Source: Shewanella sp. VB17 (lineage in GTDB: Bacteria > Pseudomonadota > Gammaproteobacteria > Enterobacterales > Shewanellaceae). From it: a stretch of 64,000 bases of DNA. The stretch covers positions 868,001 through 932,000 of the forward strand of contig NZ_JABRVS010000001.1 of NCBI RefSeq assembly GCF_013248905.1. The letters run 5' to 3'. The translations under genes and the position numbers were made by a program. Below the pieces are notes generated by a model. That model made no database searches and was not told where the DNA came from. It worked only from the letters and a program-made list of their open reading frames with translations. Below, in pieces: positions 45,307 to 53,562 of this stretch. Each line of letters begins with the position of its first letter. Position 1 is the first letter of the stretch.

Positions 45307-46401
45307 ATTTAATTACTCCTTTATCATTGAACTGGCTTTAATCAATGTGATTTCAGAGGGAATAGCATTTTGTTAATATCAAATGTACTTAGATATGTAT
45401 GAATGGTAATGCTATATCTAAGATTAAAGATATGCAAGGCTATTAATATCAATTGATGAGAAAAGTAATTTTTATCATTGTTAGGTTTAATTTAAAAAGT
45501 AGGTTGTTAGTTTGTAATTTATTGTTTGAAACATGTATATCTTGCCCGTTAATTGTTGGTAAATTGGCTTTGTTGATTTTTATTTGTTTTTTTTATTATA
45601 TTTATTATAAATGTTCATGATATTTATAATTACCTGTACTGTTGTAAAATGTTGCTGATGGTATCAAATAAAGCACAAGTGTCATGTCGCGTGTTTTAGA
45701 CCACTTAAATAGTTTTGTTGCAAATTGATGCAGTTTAACTTTTGATTTTGTGGGAAAAGTTTTATATATTACCAGTAAGAAATGACAGCGCTGTCACATT
45801 TTGTGCTAAATCAATGTTTCATAGCTTAACGTGATTAGTATGAGTGAATGCGAGTAGCGAGTAGTTTTAGTAATAGGGAGCTGGCATTATAAAGTTGGTA
45901 TTAAATTTGCTTTATAAAAGTTCATGAAAAATTAGTATTATTTATGGTAACAATTATATTTTTTACGTAACTTATGTATCTTGAATTTGATGATTGATAT
46001 ATGTATGAGTTTTTAAATAATTAATATTGCATGTTAAGAATCTTCCATATAGGATTGTTGGCAGCATAATTATAGGTAATATATATGACTGAGTGTTTTA
46101 ACCTTTAATGTTATTAAGTTACAGTTATTTTTATTTCACTGTTTATCAATAGTTTATGGTGCCAACATTGTTTTTTATATATAACGTTATTTTTAGAATA
46201 ATGGATAAGACTCATTAATGAAATATATTGAGTCTCCCTCTCTTGCTTGTGATACTTATTGTAACATTAATCGCTATTGCGACGATAAAGCGGTCAGTAT
46301 TAATTTTTATTAGTTAGAAATGTTCCGCAGGTGCTCAATATCGAGTATCTATCAATTGAAAGTTGCCTTATTGATTGAGGCGCTAATTAAAGAGGTTAAA
46401 T
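45307..46401. other. Divergent regulatory region between vgrG and hcp
   Basis: 1,095 bases, very AT-rich, without a plausible gene. It separates the minus-strand effector arm from the plus-strand machinery. It holds the promoter module at 45720-45796 reading toward hcp, leaving an unusually long leader of about 600 bases before hcp. No other definite signal is recognised. Confidence 0.6.
45720..45796 (+). promoter_or_regulatory. Duplicated T6SS promoter module, copy 2 (reads toward hcp)
   Basis: In order: GCAAATTGATGCA (45720-45732), 9 bases, -35 TTGATT (45742-45747), a 17-base spacer, -10 TATATT (45765-45770), 12 bases, and the perfect palindrome TGACAGCGCTGTCA (45783-45796). All elements recur before the R-S-E-like toxin gene about 4.3 kb away on the other strand, with identical 9 and 17-base spacings. 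This is strong evidence for one shared regulator pair. Confidence 0.75.
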
Positions 46402-46926
46402 ATGTCTAGTAATGGTATGTATATGCGTGTTGTGGGCCAAAAAGTTAAAGATGCAACAGAAGTTAAAATTCCAGGTGGTGGAGATGGTGAATTTTTTGAA
46501 ATTATGAACTGGTCTATGTCTAAGTCACGTACAGTATCGATGAATACTGATACCAAGAACCAAGATCAGGGCACAATCCATTTCGATCCGATTAATATTA
46601 GCATGCTGAAGAGTGGCGCTTCGCCACTTCTTTATTCCATGATGCTTAAATTTGATAAAACCTATCAGTTAGAAATCGTTGAGACTAAACCTGCTTCTAA
46701 AGGTGATGGTGTTGAGATTTCTCACAAAGTTACTTTGGATGAAGCTCGTACAATAGGGCGTTCAATTTCTTCTGTACCAGATTCAGTCGCTCATGAAAAC
46801 TTTACTTTTTCTTACAATAAAGCTGAAGAAGATTTCTATATTGAAAGCGATGACAGTACAGGTACTTCTATTGGTAAAGTGGGTTATGACCGCAAGGTTA
46901 ATAAACCGACTTCACTCGCTCTTTAA
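46402..46926 (+). CDS. tssD: T6SS tube protein Hcp
   Basis: Encodes 174 residues with AGAGG about 7 bases before the ATG. It has the Hcp pattern: GMYMRVVGQKVKDATEVKIPG, then SMSKSRTVSMNTDTKNQDQGT and SGASPLLYSMMLKFDKTYQLEIVE. Hcp hexamers stack into the inner tube and can carry small effectors. It is the first gene of the machinery arm and is separated from tssB by 73 bases with a stem-loop. No extension is fused. Confidence 0.9.
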   Translation: MSSNGMYMRVVGQKVKDATEVKIPGGGDGEFFEIMNWSMSKSRTVSMNTDTKNQDQGTIHFDPINISMLKSGASPLLYSMMLKFDKTYQLEIVETKPASKGDGVEISHKVTLDEARTIGRSISSVPDSVAHENFTFSYNKAEEDFYIESDDSTGTSIGKVGYDRKVNKPTSLAL

Positions 46927-46945
46927 TTCGGTTATTTCAATTTGT

Positions 46946-46962
46946 CTCCCTTGTTAAGGGAG
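46946..46962 (+). other. Stem-loop between hcp and tssB
   Basis: CTCCCTT and AAGGGAG form a perfect 7-base stem with a GTT loop, 20 bases after hcp. There is no T tract, so it is more likely a 3' mRNA stabiliser or partial attenuator that would raise Hcp relative to the genes downstream. Confidence 0.5.
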
Positions 46963-46999
46963 GCAATTAAACCATCTAAACATTCAATTGGACTTCTTT

Positions 47000-47509
47000 A
47001 TGACATTGAACTCTCAACATAAGCGTGTTAGTAAAAATCGGGTAAGTATTACCTATGACGTCGAAACCACAGAAGGTCTTGAAACGAAAGAACTGCCGTT
47101 TATTGTCGGTGTTATCGGGGATTACTCGGGTCATAAAGCTGCTGCAGATAAAGTGGATCTTGAGGAACGTGAGTTTTCAACTATCGATAAAGATAACTTT
47201 GATACAGTAATGGGGCAAATTAACCCAAGTTTACAGTATAAGGTAGATAACAAGCTGACGGATGATGATAGTCAATTTGACGTTAATCTTAATTTCAGCT
47301 CAATGAAAGATTTTCGCCCTGAGCAACTTGTTGGGCAAATTGAACCACTGACTAAATTGGTTGAAACGCGTAATCATCTGAAAACATTACTAAGCAAAGC
47401 TGATCGTTCACGTGACTTAGACCGCTTGTTAAAAGAAGTATTTAAAGATGCAGATGCGATTCAAGGGCTCGCTGAAGAGCTTGGTTTGACTAAAGAGGAG
47501 GCTGAGTAA
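47000..47509 (+). CDS. tssB: T6SS sheath small subunit
   Basis: Encodes 169 residues from the ATG at 47000; an in-frame TTG at 46988 is less likely. TssB (VipA) pairs with TssC to form the contractile sheath. Typical blocks are NRVSITYDVETTEGLETKELPF, GDYSG, RKFSTIDKDNFD-like REFSTIDKDNFD, and FSSMKDFRPEQLVGQIEPL. The stop overlaps the tssC start by one base. Confidence 0.96.
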   Translation: MTLNSQHKRVSKNRVSITYDVETTEGLETKELPFIVGVIGDYSGHKAAADKVDLEEREFSTIDKDNFDTVMGQINPSLQYKVDNKLTDDDSQFDVNLNFSSMKDFRPEQLVGQIEPLTKLVETRNHLKTLLSKADRSRDLDRLLKEVFKDADAIQGLAEELGLTKEEAE

Positions 47510-48999
47510 TGTCCACTGAACAACAAGCAACGAGTCAAGCTGAAGTTGAGGTAGAAACATTAGCACCGCAGAGTATTCTTGAACGTGCGATTTCTGCTAC
47601 GGCGCAAACGCCTGCTGATACCACCAAAGAACTTCTGTCTATTATGACATCACAAGTGATGGAAGGTACGGTGACATGGAATAAAAACCTTACACTAACC
47701 ATTGAGCAAGCGGTAGCAGAAATTGATCGTAAAATTTCTGAACAGTTATCTGCAGTGATGAAAAACCCGAACTTTCAAAAGTTAGAAGGCAGTTGGCTTG
47801 GGTTGCAAAAAATGGTTAAAAACAGCGACCTTGGTTCTGATCTGAAAATTAAAGTGGTTGATTATACCCAAGCTGAATTGCTCGAGCAATTTGAAGATGC
47901 AACATCCATCGATCGTAGTCGTTTTTTTAATATGGTGTACCAAGAAGAGTTTGGCACAGCAGGTGGTTTGCCTTACGGCGTACTTCTAGGTGATTATGAG
48001 TTTGGTTATGGTGATGAAGATGTCGCCCTGCTACGTTATATGGCTGAAGTGGGTTCAGCATCACATACCCCTTTTGTTGCCGCAGCCAGTTCCGCAATGT
48101 TTGATTTTGATACCTTCACGACCTTTACTGATGGCAAGCCTGTTGCGGCGGGTTTTGATTCCCCAGCTTATGCGAGTTGGAATGCATTTAGAGCAAGTGA
48201 TGATTCTCGTTATGTCGCATTAACTTTACCAAAAACAATGGCACGTCTACCTTACGGACAAGCGAGCACTAAAGTATCATCGTTTGCTTTTGAAGAGTTA
48301 CCTGTGCGTGAAAATGGGCAATCAATCGTATCATCTGAAGATGATTTTGTCTGGAGTAATGCCGCTTATGAATTTGGCTTGTTATTGACCAATGCTTATA
48401 CAAAATATGGTTGGTGTACTGCGATCCGTGGGGCTGAAAATGGCGGTAAAATAGAAAATTTACCTAATTTCACCTATTTTACTGATGCAGGTGACAGAGT
48501 CCAGCAATGCCCTACTCAGGTCAATTTGACTGATGAACGTGAAAAAGAATTGAGTGATCTTGGCTTTTTACCTTTACTGCATTACAAGAACACAAACTAC
48601 GCGGTATCAATGGGTGCTCAGTCTACACATAAGCCGAAAGTTTATGCTGATGATGATTCAAATGCCAATGCTGCAATTTCTGCACGCTTACCTTATACCA
48701 TGGCAAGTAGCCGTATCGCTCAATATTTAAAAGTGATGGGTCGAGATCAAGTTGGTTCAAACTTGGATGCAAATACGATTGAAACACAGCTTAACAATTG
48801 GCTACAACAATATGTCAATGCTAATGCTGTTGGTAATGAATCAAAAGCTAAGTTTCCACTTATCGAGGCACAAGTGACGGTTGAAGAACATGCGGGTCGC
48901 CCTGGTGCTTTTTCTGCTGTCGCTCATTTGCGTCCTTGGTTACAAATGGAAGAGCTGACCAGCTCAATTCGGATGGTGGCTAATATCCCTGGCAGTTAA
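47509..48999 (+). CDS. tssC: T6SS sheath large subunit
   Basis: Encodes 496 residues, the usual size. Family blocks are LEGSWLGLQKMV, LGDYEFG, FDFDTFTTFTD, RYVALTLPKTMARLPYG, WSNAAYEFGLLLTNAYTKYGWC and the end LRPWLQMEELTSSIRMVANIPG. TssC (VipB) forms most of the contractile sheath and binds ClpV through its TssB partner. It starts inside the tssB stop. A second TssC-like gene follows after 36 bases. Confidence 0.97.
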   Translation: MSTEQQATSQAEVEVETLAPQSILERAISATAQTPADTTKELLSIMTSQVMEGTVTWNKNLTLTIEQAVAEIDRKISEQLSAVMKNPNFQKLEGSWLGLQKMVKNSDLGSDLKIKVVDYTQAELLEQFEDATSIDRSRFFNMVYQEEFGTAGGLPYGVLLGDYEFGYGDEDVALLRYMAEVGSASHTPFVAAASSAMFDFDTFTTFTDGKPVAAGFDSPAYASWNAFRASDDSRYVALTLPKTMARLPYGQASTKVSSFAFEELPVRENGQSIVSSEDDFVWSNAAYEFGLLLTNAYTKYGWCTAIRGAENGGKIENLPNFTYFTDAGDRVQQCPTQVNLTDEREKELSDLGFLPLLHYKNTNYAVSMGAQSTHKPKVYADDDSNANAAISARLPYTMASSRIAQYLKVMGRDQVGSNLDANTIETQLNNWLQQYVNANAVGNESKAKFPLIEAQVTVEEHAGRPGAFSAVAHLRPWLQMEELTSSIRMVANIPGS

Positions 49000-49035
49000 G
49001 TATTTCCAGTCGTGCTGTTTTGAATGGGATAACCG

Positions 49036-50388
49036 ATGATGACTAACGCTAAAACAATCATTTCTAGATTATTACTTACCGAAAATCAATCGGAAGAGAG
49101 ATATTCTCCTCCTATAATCGAGTCGGTAGGTCAGCTTAAATTGGTGTTAATTCGACTGATCGCCAAGCTTGATTTGTTAATAAGTGAGCAGTTGTCAGAG
49201 GTTATACAGCATCCTTGCTTTAAGCAGCTTGAGGCATCTTGGTTAGAAGTGTCGTCGCTGATTTCTTTACCTGTTTCTCAGCGTCGGGTCAGAATTAAAA
49301 TACTTGATGCTAAATGGGAAGAGGTGTCTGAAGATCTGAATACATTTTTTGACCTAAAATACTGCGTCCTGTTCAAGAAGCTATATTCAGATGAGTTTGA
49401 TATGGCGGGAGGAACCCCATTTGGTCTGCTTGTATTAGCACATAAGATAGCCTCAAGTTATGAAGAATCACAGCACTTCGAAGATTTATACACCCTACAA
49501 TTGCTTTCAGAGTTGTGTGAAATGGCGTTTTGTCCTGCCATATTAGGTATTGATGAGTATTTTTTGGGAGATAACCAAAAGCATATTTTAAGTGATTCAT
49601 TACGTGTGAAACGTATTTTACAAAGTGATGATTTTTCATCTTGGTTGCTACTTCGTGACAGGGTGACATCAAGATTTATTCATTTGGTACTACCGGAATA
49701 CTTATTGCGTAAACCTTATGAGCACTACACAGCAGGGTTTATGTTTAGTGAAAGCCAATCTGATTCTCATTGCTTGTGGGGTAATAGTGCTTTTTTATTA
49801 GCCAGTAACGTTATTCGTGAGTTTGACCGCGTGAGTTGGTTTGGTTTTTTACGCTCCTATGATAATTCGAAAAACTCTGGGGCCATCGTCAGTCAGTCTG
49901 AAAATGTGGTAACGAAAGTTGATATTCATAGTGAAGAAGATGGTTTCTGGTCAGAGCAAGGATTTATTGCACTGAGTAGCATTTACCTTTCAGGGCAAAA
50001 AGGTTTTTTTAGTAACAGTTCAGTGTGGAAAACCCCTGATGATACTGCGCATTTACAAGGCATGTTACAAACAAACTTAATGGCGTGTCGTTTAGGTCAC
50101 TACATTAAAGTGCAATTGAGAGAATTGGTGGGGTTATATGACAGTGCTGCAGCGTGTCAGCATAGGTTAAGTGAATGGCTACAATATTATACCAATACCG
50201 TACAGTTTGCAGATGATTCGCTGCTGGCACGTTATCCGCTCAAGTCTTTTGAAGTGCACATTAAAGAATCACCCAATGATAAGACACGTTACATGTGTAA
50301 ATTTATCCTCCAACCTCAAAATCAGTTCGGCATGATGGATGCTAAGTTAATTTTGGAAACCTCTATTTTAAGGCATAAGTCGGATTGA
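49036..50388 (+). CDS. Second TssC-like sheath protein
   Basis: Encodes 450 residues and is clearly a TssC paralogue: LEASWLEVSSLISL, LYSDEFDMAGGTPFGLLV, FIHLVLPEYLLRKPY, and LWGNSAFLLASNVIREFDRVSWFG match blocks of TssC in order. It is shorter by about 45 residues, mainly at the N-terminus, and the blocks are diverged; for example LPEYLLRKPYEHY replaces LPKTMARLPYG. Some T6SS loci carry two TssC-type genes, and the second may form a specialised part of the sheath or baseplate. ATG codons at 49036 and 49039 are both possible starts. It ends 4 bases before tssE. Confidence 0.85.
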   Translation: MMTNAKTIISRLLLTENQSEERYSPPIIESVGQLKLVLIRLIAKLDLLISEQLSEVIQHPCFKQLEASWLEVSSLISLPVSQRRVRIKILDAKWEEVSEDLNTFFDLKYCVLFKKLYSDEFDMAGGTPFGLLVLAHKIASSYEESQHFEDLYTLQLLSELCEMAFCPAILGIDEYFLGDNQKHILSDSLRVKRILQSDDFSSWLLLRDRVTSRFIHLVLPEYLLRKPYEHYTAGFMFSESQSDSHCLWGNSAFLLASNVIREFDRVSWFGFLRSYDNSKNSGAIVSQSENVVTKVDIHSEEDGFWSEQGFIALSSIYLSGQKGFFSNSSVWKTPDDTAHLQGMLQTNLMACRLGHYIKVQLRELVGLYDSAAACQHRLSEWLQYYTNTVQFADDSLLARYPLKSFEVHIKESPNDKTRYMCKFILQPQNQFGMMDAKLILETSILRHKSD

Positions 50389-50392
50389 AAAC

Positions 50393-50815
50393 ATGAGCTT
50401 AATGATGAAGTTAGGTCAGCAGTGGGGTGGTGGGCTGGATAATGTTCATGATGCCATCATTGACAATTTGTGTGGTCTTATATCGGCTAGATCCCCTGTT
50501 TGGTCTACAAGCGGACAGCATGGAGACTTATCAAATACCATAGTGAGTATGGGAATGAACTGTGTTTCTCGCCGACAAAGTCAATCTAATAGTGATGGTC
50601 TTATCACCGAAATTTCAACCTTGATCCAGCGCTACGAACCCAGATTGACTCAAGTTGAGATAGAGATACAAGAATCTTCCGAAGATGAAAACCGTTTACG
50701 TTTTCGTATTTTGGCGGTGATGCATTCAAGTATTGCTGAAGAGGAAGTGGTGTTGGATTCTTTTTTGGATTTTAATATTAATCGGCTTATCGTAAGGAAA
50801 TCCAATCTTGTCTGA
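50393..50815 (+). CDS. tssE: T6SS baseplate subunit TssE
   Basis: Encodes 140 residues. TssE is a gp25-like baseplate protein that nucleates the sheath. The pattern LIQRYEPRLTQVEIEI and the following RLRFRILAVMHSSIAEEEVVLDS match the C-terminal gp25-like half. The N-terminal half is less conserved. It overlaps tssF by 8 bases. Confidence 0.88.
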   Translation: MSLMMKLGQQWGGGLDNVHDAIIDNLCGLISARSPVWSTSGQHGDLSNTIVSMGMNCVSRRQSQSNSDGLITEISTLIQRYEPRLTQVEIEIQESSEDENRLRFRILAVMHSSIAEEEVVLDSFLDFNINRLIVRKSNLV

Positions 50816-52589
50816 TCATCAGCTCTCTTACTTTGAGCAAGAGTTACGATTTATTCGTGAAGAAGCTGTGCAATTTTCAGAGCGCTACCCGGGTAGTGCT
50901 CGTGCGCTTGGTATTAGCAAAGACGGCATTGATGATGTTCAGATAGCGCATTTAGTTGAGAGCGTGGCATTTTTGAACGGTCGGTTGCAGCAGCGTTTAG
51001 ACAATACTTTTCCAGAGCTGGCTGAAAGTTTAATTCGCTTATTGTTTCCTCATTATCTTCGTCCTACCCCAAGTTTTAGCATCTTGGATTTTGTTATTGC
51101 TGAAGATATTAATGCGGTACATGAAATCCCAGTAGGTACAGAGTTTGATGTTATTGATGAGGATAAAGGCCGTGCTATTTTTCGCACCACAGAAACAGTT
51201 GAATTGTTACCATTAAACATTGATCACGTTAATGTCACTTTTGCTCCGTTTAAAGGACGTGCTCTGACGGATATTGAAAATGCTAAAGCTATGATTCAAA
51301 TTGATATTTCCACCTTTGATCAAGGTGTGAAACTTTCAGATTTACCGATTGAACGTCTCAAAGTACAGCTTAAAGGAGATGCTAGCTTTTTACTGCGGCT
51401 ATATGATTTGCTGTTTCAAGGAACCTTGCAAGTTTGTATTGAAGTTGATGATGAATATATAGAGCTCGGTAAACATGCAATGCAACCTGCTGGATTCGAC
51501 TTCGCAGAAAGTGTTTTACCGTATCAGTCTACTAGCTTTGGTGGCTTTAAATTACTGACTGAATTCTTTATGTTTTCTGAGCGTTTTTATGGTTTTAGAC
51601 TTGAGTTGGGAACAACACTTAAGAAAGTGGTAGGTAATAAGTTTACCGTGAAAATTTTTGTTGATGAACTTGGAATGGACCTCGCTAGAAGTTTGTCAGA
51701 TCAGCATTTTTCTTTGTTTACGGTGCCAATTATAAATTTATCTCAGGTTGTATCTGAACCGATAGAAGTCGACTTTTTTAAAAAAGAATATCCAATTGTG
51801 CTTGATGCTCGGGGGGAGGATTCCCTCGAATTGTTTTCAGTCGATCAGGTGCTTGATGTGAGTGGTGCTGAGCCAATCAATATTCCACCTATTTATGGCG
51901 AAAAGTTTCATGGTGCTAACACAGGACTTCGTTGGCAGTTGCAGCAGTCGATGCATGATCGAGGAGTATTAGAGAGCCACATCCGAGTGGCAGATTTGTC
52001 ACATTCCCATGTCGGTGACAATATTCAGACTTGGCTGGTAAGGGCGACAGCCTCTAATAGCATTCATGCTGGTTCATTAGGGGTCACGAGTACCATAGAG
52101 TGCCGTGAATCACTGACGATTCCTGCTGAAATTCGAATGCTACGTCGACCGACTATGCCAGTACGCACTAAAGATAGAGATAAGAGCACGTGGACATTAT
52201 TGCGTCATTTACATTTCAATTATCAGTCAGTGATGGGATCTGATGATCCCGTGAGCACATTAAAGACAATGTTTGAACTTTATAATTTTAATCAGAGTTC
52301 ACTCAATCAACTTTACATCGATGCACTCGTAGGGCTTGAACAAGAGAAGGTGGTTGCGCCTATATATGTATCAGGTAAAGCATGTTTTGCCTATGGAACA
52401 AAAATCATAGTGACGTTTGATCCGATTAATGTGAGTGGCAGTCTGTCTTTATTCGGTCACTTATTAGACCATTTTTTTGCTTTTTTTGCTGGCTTTAACA
52501 GTTTCACTCAAACTGATATTCGTCTTGAAGGGAAAGAAGAAGTACATATGTCTTTTCCAAGGAGAAGTGGATGCAAGAGTTTACTTTAA
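50808..52589 (+). CDS. tssF: T6SS baseplate subunit TssF
   Basis: Encodes 593 residues from a TTG start with AAGGA about 10 bases upstream. Diagnostic blocks are YFEQELRFIREEAVQFSERYP at the N-terminus, HLVESVAFLNGRLQQRLDNTFPELAESLIRLLFPHYLRP-type order and later FGSFKLL-like FGGFKLLTEFF and FSLFTVPIINL. TssF with TssG forms the wedges of the baseplate. It overlaps both tssE and tssG, so the three are co-translated. Confidence 0.95.
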   Translation: MSDHQLSYFEQELRFIREEAVQFSERYPGSARALGISKDGIDDVQIAHLVESVAFLNGRLQQRLDNTFPELAESLIRLLFPHYLRPTPSFSILDFVIAEDINAVHEIPVGTEFDVIDEDKGRAIFRTTETVELLPLNIDHVNVTFAPFKGRALTDIENAKAMIQIDISTFDQGVKLSDLPIERLKVQLKGDASFLLRLYDLLFQGTLQVCIEVDDEYIELGKHAMQPAGFDFAESVLPYQSTSFGGFKLLTEFFMFSERFYGFRLELGTTLKKVVGNKFTVKIFVDELGMDLARSLSDQHFSLFTVPIINLSQVVSEPIEVDFFKKEYPIVLDARGEDSLELFSVDQVLDVSGAEPINIPPIYGEKFHGANTGLRWQLQQSMHDRGVLESHIRVADLSHSHVGDNIQTWLVRATASNSIHAGSLGVTSTIECRESLTIPAEIRMLRRPTMPVRTKDRDKSTWTLLRHLHFNYQSVMGSDDPVSTLKTMFELYNFNQSSLNQLYIDALVGLEQEKVVAPIYVSGKACFAYGTKIIVTFDPINVSGSLSLFGHLLDHFFAFFAGFNSFTQTDIRLEGKEEVHMSFPRRSGCKSLL

Positions 52590-53554
52590 CAAGATTAAAT
52601 AACAATTTTTACCGTGTTGATTTAGATAAAGCTTGGCAATGTTTTAAGCGTAATGCCGCCACGTTAGGGAAAATTCCCAAAGTACGATTTAGTTCTGAAT
52701 CATTGCCAGCTTATTACCACAGTGAAATGACACGGGCATATGAAAATACCGCTGGTGAGTACGTGCTAAAAACATCCTTGAGTGGATTATCAGGCAATAA
52801 GGGGGTGATGCCTAGAGCGATTTTTCGTCAGGCTATGCATGCGAAATTCAATTTAGGAGACGAAGCTCCAAGCGATTTTCTAGATACATTTAATAACCGT
52901 TATTTTCGTCTTTATTGTCAAGCCGAGCAAAAGCATGATTTAACCGTGCAGATCGAAGAAGAGACTTTTTGTTGGAATAGTCAGCAACTATCGATGACAG
53001 ACATGTTAAGCAGTTTGAGCGGTATCAAGGAGGCAGGTGGGGAATTACCTAAAGAGCGAATGATTCAATATTCTGGTCTAATGGGGATGAACCTGACTTG
53101 CCCACTTACGTTAAAAGCGATTCTAGAAGATTTTTTTGACGCTCGTTTTGAAGTTGAGGGGCATGGTATTGAGTATCAACCTGTCACAGATTGTTCGTTA
53201 ACACGATTAGGTAAAAAAACGGCGAGTGCCCGCTTAGGTGGAGGCGCGATGTTAGGCAAGACGACACCTATGTTGAGTCAGAAATTGCATATTCATATCT
53301 ACCCTCTTGATTATCAAGATTCTGAAGCCCTTCGTAATAATAATAAACTGATACTTGCCTTGGACAGTTTGGTCAAAAGTTATATGGGGATGGACATAGA
53401 GTATAGGTTGTACATGAAGGTCAATAGCCAATGTTTGCCTAGTGTCCGTTTAACGAATGACCCAAGTTATGGTTTGAAAGTCGGTCAATCAGCATGGATA
53501 AAAGCCGCTTCAGATGCTGGTCAATTTATTACCATGCCGCTGTCTTTAAGTTAG
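52571..53554 (+). CDS. tssG: T6SS baseplate subunit TssG
   Basis: Encodes 327 residues. TssG partners TssF in the baseplate. Features are VRFSSESLPAYYHSE-type N-terminal block, GLSGNKGVMPRAIF (TssG GLxGxxGPLP variant), FLDTFNNRYFRLYCQA and LGGGAMLGK. The start lies inside the tssF end (19-base overlap). GLSGNKGVMP deviates from the usual GPLP. Confidence 0.92.
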   Translation: MQEFTLTRLNNNFYRVDLDKAWQCFKRNAATLGKIPKVRFSSESLPAYYHSEMTRAYENTAGEYVLKTSLSGLSGNKGVMPRAIFRQAMHAKFNLGDEAPSDFLDTFNNRYFRLYCQAEQKHDLTVQIEEETFCWNSQQLSMTDMLSSLSGIKEAGGELPKERMIQYSGLMGMNLTCPLTLKAILEDFFDARFEVEGHGIEYQPVTDCSLTRLGKKTASARLGGGAMLGKTTPMLSQKLHIHIYPLDYQDSEALRNNNKLILALDSLVKSYMGMDIEYRLYMKVNSQCLPSVRLTNDPSYGLKVGQSAWIKAASDAGQFITMPLSLS

Positions 53555-53562
53555 GAAATAAC

